The notes under the pieces: model-generated | What the model was told of the DNA's origin: nothing | What the model saw: the letters and a program-made list of their open reading frames with translations, nothing else | Database searches by the model: none | In this document: positions 1-7,245 of the stretch, piece after piece | Layout: every line of letters starts with the position of its first letter | Position numbering within the stretch: the stretch's first letter is position 1 | Assembly (NCBI GenBank): GCA_900769115.1 | Contig: CAAGFJ010000098.1 | Span: 1-32,976 of the forward strand | Reading direction: 5' to 3' | Length of the DNA stretch: 32,976 nt | Source of the DNA: Lachnospiraceae bacterium | GTDB taxonomy: Bacteria; Bacillota; Clostridia; Lachnospirales; Lachnospiraceae | Program-made: the position numbers and the translations under genes

Positions 1-145
1 TTATTATAAGGAGTATTAGTGTCTGCTGCGTGCGAGCCCGTAACGCAAGTGTGCCTGCGGCAACATGACACCACCCCAAAGCCGGGCTCATACACTCCTG
101 ACATGCGCGTCCGTCTCATTTACGCTGTGCAAGGGTAAAAGTGTA
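1..145. other. Non-coding, structured region downstream of pyrG
   Basis: No credible gene is visible. The stretch is richer in G and C than its surroundings. It holds an imperfect inverted repeat: GAGCCCG at 34-40 pairs with CGGGCTC at 83-89, and the pairing extends past one mismatch to 30-32 with 91-93, enclosing 42 bases. On the minus strand this lies just after the pyrG stop. No clear T-tract follows either arm, so it is not a standard terminator. It may be an intergenic repeat element of this lineage. Confidence 0.35.
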
Positions 146-1756
146 TTAGCGGTTCTCCTGGTGTGCAAGTGCAGCCGTAATAAATCCCTTGAACAATGGA
201 TGCGGTTTATTTGGTCGTGATTTGAACTCCGGATGTGCCTGTGTTCCAATGAACCATGGATGACTAGGAATCTCGATCATCTCAACGATGTGTCCGTCGG
301 GAGACTGTCCGACCAGATCCATTCCATTGGCAACCAAAGCTTCCCGGTAATCATTATTTACTTCATAACGGTGACGATGGCGTTCGGAGATCTCTTTCGT
401 ACCGTATAATTCGTAGGATTTAGAACCCTCCTTTAATACACATGGGTATGCACCAAGACGTAATGTTCCGCCAAGATCGGTAACACCATCCTGATCCGGC
501 ATAATGTGGATGACCTGATGCACGCTGCTTGGGTTGAATTCACTGGAATGCGCATCGTGATAGCCTAAGACATTTCTTGCGAATTCAACGATCGTAAGCT
601 GCATGCCGAGACAAAGACCTAAATACGGAACGTTGTTTTCACGGGCATATTTGATCGCACTGATCATTCCCTCGATACCACGATCGCCAAAACCGCCAGG
701 AACGATGATACCATCGGCATCCTTCAATTGTTCTGCTACATTGTTATCATTTAATAATTCAGAATCCATCCACATGATCTCCAGATCGGAGTTGCAGGCA
801 AAAGAACTATGCTTTAATGCTTCTACAACGGAGATATAGGCATCATGGAGGGATACATATTTACCAACTAAGGCAATCTTTACTTTCTTGATCGGATTCT
901 TCCAGCGATCGATCATGGCGATCCAGTCATCAAGATCTGGTTTTGGGCAATCAACCTTCAGACATTTGCAGACCACATCTGCAAGATGCTCCTTCTCCAT
1001 AGCAAGTGGAACTTCGTATAATACATCTACATCTAAGTTCTGGATAACATTTTCGCTTGGCACATTACAGAAGAGAGCAATCTTATCTTTCATGCCATCC
1101 TCTAATGGATAATCAGAGCGGCATACTAAAATATCTGGTTGGATACCAAGTGACTGCAGATTCTTAACACTTGCCTGTGTTGGCTTTGTCTTCATCTCGC
1201 CGGATGCTTTCAGATAAGGAATCAAAGTAACGTGAATCATAATACAGTTGTCATGTCCTACGGTATGCTGGAACTGGCGGATCGCCTCGAGAAAAGGCTG
1301 GCTCTCGATATCGCCGACCGTGCCACCTACCTCAATAATTGCAAATTCAGTATCCTTGGAATCCATATTACGGTAGAAACGGCTCTGAATCTCATTGGTA
1401 ATATGTGGGATAACCTGAACAGTATGTCCGCCGAAATCACCGCGGCGCTCTTTTTGTAAAATGCTCCAGTACACCTTGCCGGTTGTAACATTAGACATCT
1501 TATTCAGACTTTCATCGATGAAACGCTCGTAATGTCCTAAGTCAAGATCTGTCTCAGCACCGTCATCAGTTACGAATACTTCACCGTGCTGAATCGGGTT
1601 CATAGTTCCCGGATCAATGTTGATATAAGGATCGAACTTCTGACAGGTTACTTTGTAGCCCCTTGCTTTGAGAAGTCGTCCTAATGAAGCGGCAGTGATT
1701 CCCTTACCTAAACCGGACACAACACCACCAGTGACAAATACATATTTGACTGCCAT
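146..1756 (-). CDS. pyrG: CTP synthase (glutamine-hydrolysing)
   Basis: CTP synthase makes CTP from UTP, ATP and glutamine, the last step of de novo pyrimidine nucleotide synthesis in the cytoplasm. The 536 residues match the usual family length. The N-terminal synthetase domain carries the GGVVSGLGKG phosphate loop at residues 10-19. The C-terminal class I glutamine amidotransferase domain has PGGFGDRG (353-360), the nucleophile Cys382 in GLCLGMQ, and the His508 and Glu510 pair in AHPEF. The ATG is preceded by GGAGG at a good distance, and a strong promoter lies upstream. It is divergent from ftsH and looks like a single-gene unit. Nothing in it appears damaged. Confidence 0.98.
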   Translation of the reverse strand: MAVKYVFVTGGVVSGLGKGITAASLGRLLKARGYKVTCQKFDPYINIDPGTMNPIQHGEVFVTDDGAETDLDLGHYERFIDESLNKMSNVTTGKVYWSILQKERRGDFGGHTVQVIPHITNEIQSRFYRNMDSKDTEFAIIEVGGTVGDIESQPFLEAIRQFQHTVGHDNCIMIHVTLIPYLKASGEMKTKPTQASVKNLQSLGIQPDILVCRSDYPLEDGMKDKIALFCNVPSENVIQNLDVDVLYEVPLAMEKEHLADVVCKCLKVDCPKPDLDDWIAMIDRWKNPIKKVKIALVGKYVSLHDAYISVVEALKHSSFACNSDLEIMWMDSELLNDNNVAEQLKDADGIIVPGGFGDRGIEGMISAIKYARENNVPYLGLCLGMQLTIVEFARNVLGYHDAHSSEFNPSSVHQVIHIMPDQDGVTDLGGTLRLGAYPCVLKEGSKSYELYGTKEISERHRHRYEVNNDYREALVANGMDLVGQSPDGHIVEMIEIPSHPWFIGTQAHPEFKSRPNKPHPLFKGFITAALAHQENR

Positions 1757-1821
1757 TTATTTTTCCTCCGTATTTGATAGTTATATAATAAAAATAATGA
1801 ATTAACACAAATTCATAACTT

Positions 1822-1850
1822 ATAATATATGAAATGGGATGGTTAGTCAA
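1822..1850 (-). promoter_or_regulatory. Predicted sigma-A promoter of pyrG
   Basis: Read on the minus strand, TTGACT (1845-1850) and TATTAT (1822-1827) are separated by exactly 17 bp, close to the vegetative consensus. The leader to the pyrG ATG is about 60 nt. I saw no C-rich run at the transcript start of the kind used for reiterative control of pyrG in some Firmicutes, but the start site is not known. Confidence 0.65.
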
Positions 1851-1894
1851 TTCAAAATCATAGGTTTTTTCACAGAATCTACATGAAAATATAT

Positions 1895-1923
1895 TTGCTT
1901 ATTCTTGCATGAACCGATATAAT
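1895..1923 (+). promoter_or_regulatory. Predicted sigma-A promoter of ftsH
   Basis: TTGCTT (1895-1900) and TATAAT (1918-1923) are 17 bp apart. The start would fall near 1930, leaving a leader of about 195 nt before ftsH. The leader holds a small perfect palindrome, AATATAC-A-GTATATT, at 1972-1986, but I recognise no riboswitch or terminator in it. The rest of the 369-bp gap between pyrG and ftsH shows no gene. Confidence 0.65.
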
Positions 1924-2125
1924 GTACATTGTATGTTTTTGGATGATATAGGAGAATCTATTTCTATATAGAATATACAGTATATTAGAATTCCATACTA
2001 TGAGTAGGTGCGAATGATTGCAGGGATTATATAAGTTAATGCTGGGTTGTATAGCTGACTATGAATTCTGTGTAGAAGATAGTTTCGTAACTACTTAAAT
2101 GTATTCACAATAGGAGGATAAACGA

Positions 2126-4159
2126 TTGGAAGATAACGGAAAACCAAACAACAATGATCAAAACAACAATGGAAAGAAACCACAGAATCGCAGTTTCATT
2201 TTCATGTTAGTGATTTCCATTGGTCTGACACTGCTATTTTTTTATGCATATAGCAGATACCAGACCAGTCAGCAGGTGGAGATATCGTATAGCCAGTTCC
2301 TTGATATGTTAGATAAGGGAGAGGTTGAGAAGGTTCGGATCTACAGTTCTTCATTGGAGATTGTACCAAAGACAGATAAGAAGTCTAAGAATACGCTGAA
2401 GAAGACCTATTATGCGACAAGAATATCGGATCTTAAGTTAGTGGATCGGTTAGAGGAAGCTAAGAAGAATGGAGAGTTGGATTATACGGCGGTAGATGAG
2501 AGCAATACTGCCATGATCGGTAATATTCTTTCCTGGGTATTGATGATTGGTGTCTTTTATGTAATCATCTGGCTGTTCATGCGGTCGATGTCCAAAGGCG
2601 GCGGCATGATGGGTGTTGGCAAGAGTAATGCCAAGATGTATGTTGAGAAGAAGACAGGTGTTACCTTTGCAGATGTAGCCGGACAGGAAGAATCGAAGGA
2701 ATCCCTGAAGGAGATGGTGGATTTCCTGCATAATCCAAAGAAATATTTAGAGATTGGTGCAAAGCTGCCAAAGGGTGCCTTGTTAGTGGGTCCTCCGGGA
2801 ACCGGTAAGACATTGCTTGCCAAGGCAGTAGCAGGAGAAGCAAATGTACCGTTTTTCTCATTGTCAGGTTCTGATTTTGTAGAGTTATATGTTGGTGTGG
2901 GTGCATCACGAGTAAGAGATCTGTTCAAGCAGGCAAACTCGATGGCGCCATGTATCATTTTTATTGATGAGATTGATGCGATCGGTCGAAGCCGGGATAG
3001 TAAGTATGGTGGTGGAGATTCCGAGAGAGAACAGACGTTGAACCAGTTGCTTTCAGAGATGGATGGATTTGATACCTCGAAGGGTATTGTCATTTTAGCA
3101 GCTACGAACCGGCCGGAGGTGTTAGATAAAGCGTTGCTTCGTCCAGGACGTTTTGACCGTCGTGTTATTGTGGAGAAGCCAGATCTTAAGGGACGAATTG
3201 AGACTCTTAAGGTACATGCGAAGAATGTAAAGATGGATCAGACGGTAGATTTCAAGGAGCTGGCATTGGCAACCTCAGGAGCAGTGGGAGCAGATCTTGC
3301 GAATATTATCAATGAAGCAGCACTTGCAGCAGTAAAGGCTGGCAGAGAGTATGTGACGCAGGCAGATCTGTTTGAGTCAGTAGAGGTTGTATTTGCCGGT
3401 AAAGAGAAGAAAGACCGCATCTTAAGTAAGCAGGAGAAGCAGATTGTTGCATATCATGAGACAGGTCATGCATTATGCATTGCGTTACAGAAGCATACGG
3501 AACCGGTACAGAAGATTACGATCATTCCAAGAACAATGGGATCCCTTGGATATGTTATGCAGGTGCCGGAGGAAGAGAAATACCTGAATACACAGGCTGA
3601 GATGGAAGCGGACATTGTGACATTCCTTGCTGGCCGTGCAGCAGAGGCGATCAAGTTCCCTTCCGTTACAACGGGAGCATCGAATGATATCGAGCAGGCA
3701 ACGAATATGGCAAGACGGATGATCACCATGTATGGTATGTCAGATGAGTTTGGAATGGTTGCATTAGAATCTGTTCAGAACCGCTATCTGGATGGTCGCT
3801 CTGTGATGAATTGTTCCGAAGAGACAGCGACGAAGATTGATGATGAAGTACGCCGGATCATTAAGGAATCTTACCAGAAGGCATATGATCTGTTGAAGGC
3901 GAATGAATCTGTATTAGATGCACTTGCGAAGTTCCTGATCGACAAAGAGACGATTACGGGCAAAGAGTTCATGAAGATCTATACAGAGATTACCGGAGAG
4001 AATCTGAAGGCTGCAACTGAGGACGGACAGGAAGTGGATTCTGCGGTAGAGAGCATGGAGCAGGCAGTGGAAACAGAGCATCAGACAGATCCGGGCGTTG
4101 AAGAAGCAGGTGCTGTGGAATCAACGGAGATATCTGGGGATGAACACAAAGAAGAGTAG
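2126..4159 (+). CDS. ftsH: ATP-dependent zinc metalloprotease FtsH
   Basis: FtsH is a membrane-anchored AAA+ protease that degrades misfolded membrane proteins and short-lived regulators. Residues about 23-41 and 132-151 form two membrane helices flanking an extracytoplasmic loop. The AAA domain has Walker A GPPGTGKT (222-229), Walker B IIFIDEID (277-284) and the second region of homology around NRPEVLDKALLRPGRFDR (328-345). The zinc protease site is HETGH (444-448), with Asp521 the likely third ligand. The 677 residues are typical; the tail after about residue 630 is acidic and low in complexity, as is common. The start is TTG at 2126, chosen because AGGAGG sits at 2112-2117 and no better in-frame ATG precedes the first helix. 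Confidence 0.97.
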   Translation: MEDNGKPNNNDQNNNGKKPQNRSFIFMLVISIGLTLLFFYAYSRYQTSQQVEISYSQFLDMLDKGEVEKVRIYSSSLEIVPKTDKKSKNTLKKTYYATRISDLKLVDRLEEAKKNGELDYTAVDESNTAMIGNILSWVLMIGVFYVIIWLFMRSMSKGGGMMGVGKSNAKMYVEKKTGVTFADVAGQEESKESLKEMVDFLHNPKKYLEIGAKLPKGALLVGPPGTGKTLLAKAVAGEANVPFFSLSGSDFVELYVGVGASRVRDLFKQANSMAPCIIFIDEIDAIGRSRDSKYGGGDSEREQTLNQLLSEMDGFDTSKGIVILAATNRPEVLDKALLRPGRFDRRVIVEKPDLKGRIETLKVHAKNVKMDQTVDFKELALATSGAVGADLANIINEAALAAVKAGREYVTQADLFESVEVVFAGKEKKDRILSKQEKQIVAYHETGHALCIALQKHTEPVQKITIIPRTMGSLGYVMQVPEEEKYLNTQAEMEADIVTFLAGRAAEAIKFPSVTTGASNDIEQATNMARRMITMYGMSDEFGMVALESVQNRYLDGRSVMNCSEETATKIDDEVRRIIKESYQKAYDLLKANESVLDALAKFLIDKETITGKEFMKIYTEITGENLKAATEDGQEVDSAVESMEQAVETEHQTDPGVEEAGAVESTEISGDEHKEE

Positions 4160-4177
4160 GCATTGTTTTATAGTATC

Positions 4178-4207
4178 TTGTATAGAGAAAGAAACATATG
4201 GTACAAT
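4178..4207 (+). promoter_or_regulatory. Possible uvrC promoter with extended -10
   Basis: TTGTAT (4178-4183), an 18-bp spacer, a TG dinucleotide at 4199-4200 and TACAAT (4202-4207) form a plausible extended -10 promoter. The -10 touches the first bases of the ftsH terminator hairpin, so a start near 4214 would leave out much of the 5' arm. That would let the new transcript escape the terminator while stopping the ftsH transcript. This arrangement is my inference. Confidence 0.4.
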
Positions 4208-4255
4208 ACGACTGATTCGGAATGAGATTCCGGATTGGTCGTATTTTTACTTTTT
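4206..4255 (+). terminator. Strong intrinsic terminator after ftsH
   Basis: An 18-bp stem (4206-4223 with 4227-4244, including G-U pairs) closes a GAG triloop and is followed at once by a T-rich run at 4244-4255. It separates ftsH from uvrC. Confidence 0.85.
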
Positions 4256-4283
4256 AGAAGCTTCTATTGTTGAGGAATAGAGT

Positions 4284-6107
4284 ATGAAAGATGGATTTGA
4301 TTTAAAAGAAGAATTAAAGAAATTACCGGATTCGCCGGGTGTGTATCTGATGCATGATAAGAATGATGAGATCATTTATGTGGGTAAGGCAATCAAGCTG
4401 AAACGACGTGTCAGTTCTTACTTCCGGCACATGAACAACCGGAGTCCGAAGATTGAGAAAATGATCACGCTGATCGATTATTTTGAGTACATTGTAACCG
4501 ATTCTGAGTTAGAAGCGTTAGTATTAGAGAATAATCTGATCAAGGAACATAAGCCGAAGTATAACACGATGTTGAAGGATGACAAGAGTTATCCGTTTAT
4601 GAAGGTGACGGTGCAGGAGGATTTTCCAAGGGTATTGTTTGCCCGGCAGATGAAACGGGACGGGGCAAAATATTTTGGTCCTTATACAAGTGCAGCGGCG
4701 GTGAAGGATACGATAGAGCTGATCCAGAAATTATACGGGATCCGGACCTGTAATAAGAGCCTTCCGAAGGAGATCGGATTGGGAAGACCATGCCTTTATC
4801 ATCAGATGAAACAGTGTGCGGCACCGTGCCAGGGATATATTTCCAAGGAGGAATATGCACTTCGCATTGATAAGCTGTTAGGCTTTCTCAATGGAGATTA
4901 TAAGAAGGTGTTAGCGGAATTAGAGCAGAAGATGAAAGAGAAGGCCGCTGAATTAGAATTTGAGGAGGCAGCAGAGTACCGGGATCTGATTGAGAGCGTG
5001 CAGCATGTGACCGGTTCGCAGCGTGTTGTGAAGACAGGAGGCATTGACCGGGATGTGATCGCCATGGCAAGAAAGGGATTGGAGACGGTCGTGTCGGTGT
5101 TCTTTGTGCGGGATGGCAAGTTGCTTGGACGGGAACATTTTCATGTGGAACATTCGGAAGAGGATACAGGAAGTCAGATTATTACGGCATTTATCAAGCA
5201 GTACTACGAGGGAACTCCCTTTGTGCCAAATGAACTGCTGACCGAATTTGCGGTCGAGGAACAAGCATTGCTAGAGGAATGGTTAGGACAGAGGAGGGGC
5301 GCCAGAGTGCACATTATTACCCCGCAAAAGGGTGAGAAGTCGAAGATGATCGATCTTGCCAGGGAAAATGCATCTGTTGTGCTGTCCAGGGATCTGGAGA
5401 AGATCAAACGGGAAGAGGCAAGAACGGTTGGTGCAGCCAATGAGTTGGCACAGATGTTGGGGCTCCCGTCAGCAGACCGCTTAGAGGCATTTGATATCTC
5501 CAACACAAGCGGATATCAGTCTGTAGCCTCTATGGTGGTATTTGAAAAAGGCCGTGCGAGAAAGAATGCTTACCGGAAGTTCAAGCTTCGGTCGGTAAGC
5601 GGACCGGATGATTATAAGAGTATGGAGGAAGTGCTGACCAGACGGTTTACGGATGAACGGTTTGATGTGTATCCGGATATCCTGATGATGGATGGTGGAC
5701 GTGGACAGGTCAATGTGGCATTGAAAGTGCTCGATGAATTGCATCTGAATATTCCGGTGTGTGGTATGGTCAAAGACGATAATCACCGGACAAGGGGATT
5801 ATATTATAATAATAAAGAGATATCCTTCCCGCGTAACAGTGAGGTGTTTGGAATGATCACCCGGTTACAGGATGAGGCGCACCGGTTTGCGATCACCTAC
5901 CATAAGCAATTGAGGGGAAAAGAACAGGTGCACAGTATCTTAGATGACATCAGGGGGGTAGGACCTGCGAGAAGAAAGGCATTGATGCAGCATTTTAAAG
6001 AGATTGGCAGGATTAAGGATGCTACAGTGGAGGAATTATCCGCTGTGGAGGGCGTGACACCACAGGTGGCAGAGGAAATCTATCGTTTCTTTCATGAGGA
6101 GGAATGA
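4284..6107 (+). CDS. uvrC: Excinuclease ABC subunit C
   Basis: UvrC makes both incisions in UvrABC nucleotide excision repair. The 607 residues fit the family. The N-terminal GIY-YIG nuclease domain spans about residues 14-92 (PGVYLM at 18-23, IIYVGKA at 30-36). Four cysteines at 156, 170, 178 and 182 lie in the region that carries the iron-sulfur ligands in E. coli UvrC. A UVR segment for UvrB binding is near 205-240. The RNase H-like nuclease domain has Asp404, Asp470 in MMDGGRGQ, and the DEAHRF motif at 530-535. Two helix-hairpin-helix units end the protein (about 551-603). The ATG follows TGAGGA. Its stop lies 3 bp from the convergent AraC-type gene, with no terminator between. Confidence 0.97.
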   Translation: MKDGFDLKEELKKLPDSPGVYLMHDKNDEIIYVGKAIKLKRRVSSYFRHMNNRSPKIEKMITLIDYFEYIVTDSELEALVLENNLIKEHKPKYNTMLKDDKSYPFMKVTVQEDFPRVLFARQMKRDGAKYFGPYTSAAAVKDTIELIQKLYGIRTCNKSLPKEIGLGRPCLYHQMKQCAAPCQGYISKEEYALRIDKLLGFLNGDYKKVLAELEQKMKEKAAELEFEEAAEYRDLIESVQHVTGSQRVVKTGGIDRDVIAMARKGLETVVSVFFVRDGKLLGREHFHVEHSEEDTGSQIITAFIKQYYEGTPFVPNELLTEFAVEEQALLEEWLGQRRGARVHIITPQKGEKSKMIDLARENASVVLSRDLEKIKREEARTVGAANELAQMLGLPSADRLEAFDISNTSGYQSVASMVVFEKGRARKNAYRKFKLRSVSGPDDYKSMEEVLTRRFTDERFDVYPDILMMDGGRGQVNVALKVLDELHLNIPVCGMVKDDNHRTRGLYYNNKEISFPRNSEVFGMITRLQDEAHRFAITYHKQLRGKEQVHSILDDIRGVGPARRKALMQHFKEIGRIKDATVEELSAVEGVTPQVAEEIYRFFHEEE

Positions 6108-6110
6108 TCC

Positions 6111-7046
6111 TTATCTGTTAAGCTGTTGTTTTCGCATCTGTCGGGGCGTGATGCCGTATTTTTTCTTGAACATGCGGTTAAAGTTTGACAGATTAGAGAA
6201 CCCGCATTGTAAAGAGATGTCAAGAATGGAGTCCGTGGTATTGCCTAATAATGCACGGGCTTCCGTTACTCTGTAATCATTCACATATGTAATGAAGCTC
6301 ATTCCGGTATGCGCCTTGAAGAATTTCATGAAATGCGAGGGGCTGTAATGGCAGAAGGCGGCAATCTCATCAATGGTAATCTCTTCATAGTAATGAGTTG
6401 ACACATAACGAATGATATTTTTTAATTTTTCTTTGGATTTGTCTATAGAGGTATTCTCTTCTTCAGACAGAGGGTGCGTGATCAGCAGATACATGATCTG
6501 TATCAATGCTCCTTTGATGGCAAGCTGATAACCATATCCTTTTTCGTCACTTTTTTCATCCAGAAATTCTATAATGTCGATCAATTCCTGGTGGAGTGCC
6601 TGTCCATGGGATATTTTGGTGCGGACGGGCAGTTGACTTCTGAAAAGGGGATCCAGAAATTCCTGCTGGACAAGATCGTTATAGGGAGAACATAACAGAT
6701 TCTTTGAAAAAAGAATGTTCTCGTATTCCATGGAAGTATCCGGATTCCCATCGATTGCATGTAAAGCGCCAGGCAGGACAATGATGATATCACCGGCGGA
6801 GACCTGGTATTTGAGGAAGTTGACGGTTACAATGCCACTGCCCTTTTTGATCACGATCATCTCGAATTCGCGGTGCCAGTGGACCGGAACATGGGAAAAG
6901 TCCAACGGGATAGAGCAGATGTAGGTGTTATATGGAAAATTATCCTGAAAATGTACTTTGTTTTCATGCAGGTCATTGGAGTTAACCGGTTCTGCTATAT
7001 CGGTAGCAGGTGACGGTATGGTATTGTTATCAGAGATTGTTTGCAT
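6111..7046 (-). CDS. AraC-family transcriptional regulator with cupin sensor domain
   Basis: The protein has an N-terminal AraC-type sugar-binding cupin (HWHREFEMIVIKKGSG is typical) and a C-terminal double helix-turn-helix of about 100 residues ending in FSNLSNFNRMFKKKYGITPRQMR. It is divergent from the phosphorylase gene, so control of that gene or of the whole dextrin region is likely, but the ligand cannot be read from sequence. I start it at the ATG at 7044-7046 (311 aa), because a G-rich AAAAGGGGG ribosome site lies just upstream. An in-frame ATG nine codons earlier, at 7071-7073, has no good site. It ends 3 bp from the uvrC stop, tail to tail. Confidence 0.9.
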   Translation of the reverse strand: MQTISDNNTIPSPATDIAEPVNSNDLHENKVHFQDNFPYNTYICSIPLDFSHVPVHWHREFEMIVIKKGSGIVTVNFLKYQVSAGDIIIVLPGALHAIDGNPDTSMEYENILFSKNLLCSPYNDLVQQEFLDPLFRSQLPVRTKISHGQALHQELIDIIEFLDEKSDEKGYGYQLAIKGALIQIMYLLITHPLSEEENTSIDKSKEKLKNIIRYVSTHYYEEITIDEIAAFCHYSPSHFMKFFKAHTGMSFITYVNDYRVTEARALLGNTTDSILDISLQCGFSNLSNFNRMFKKKYGITPRQMRKQQLNR

Positions 7047-7112
7047 AAGAGCCCCCTTTTCTGTCTGGATCATTCTCGGAAGGTCCGTGGTATTAGTGCT
7101 TATAATGATAGA

Positions 7113-7142
7113 ATTGTATCATATTATGTCATTATTATGCAA
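7113..7142 (-). promoter_or_regulatory. Predicted promoter of the AraC-type gene
   Basis: On the minus strand TTGCAT (7137-7142) and TACAAT (7113-7118) are separated by 18 bp. The operator-like sequence at 7145-7157 abuts the -35, so a protein bound there could affect both divergent genes. Confidence 0.5.
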
Positions 7143-7144
7143 GT

Positions 7145-7157
7145 AAAACGTTTCCAA
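7145..7157. promoter_or_regulatory. LacI/CcpA-type operator candidate upstream of the phosphorylase
   Basis: The 13-mer AAAACGTTTCCAA occurs here and again at 9650-9662 in front of malE. Its AAACGTTT core, a CpG-centred palindrome, is typical of LacI-family operators. On the minus strand, TTGGAAACG matches the left half of a catabolite-responsive element; the right half is poor. Confidence 0.55.
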
Positions 7158-7189
7158 TTCGTGATATTGTATCATTATCGGTTGAGCCT

Positions 7190-7219
7190 TTGTGAAGAGA
7201 GAGCTCAACAACAGATAAT
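7190..7219 (+). promoter_or_regulatory. Weak candidate promoter of the phosphorylase gene
   Basis: TTGTGA (7190-7195) and GATAAT (7214-7219) are 18 bp apart. A perfect 7-bp inverted repeat, GTTGAGC (7181-7187) and GCTCAAC (7203-7209), overlaps the -35 and the spacer and could be a regulator site. The promoter match is only moderate, as expected if an activator such as the divergent AraC-type protein is needed. Confidence 0.35.
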
Positions 7220-7245
7220 TTTTATATGATGAAAGGGGTATCGTT

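Noticed and set aside
1930..2125. Riboswitch or other leader RNA before ftsH
   Set aside because: The leader is AT-rich and about 195 nt long, but I found no conserved core, terminator or anti-terminator.
2557..3093. 178-codon minus-strand frame
   Set aside because: Antisense to the AAA domain of ftsH; no domain, no ribosome site.
4098..4280. 60-codon frame spanning the ftsH end and the terminator
   Set aside because: Overlaps the ftsH tail and translates through a perfect terminator hairpin; no support.
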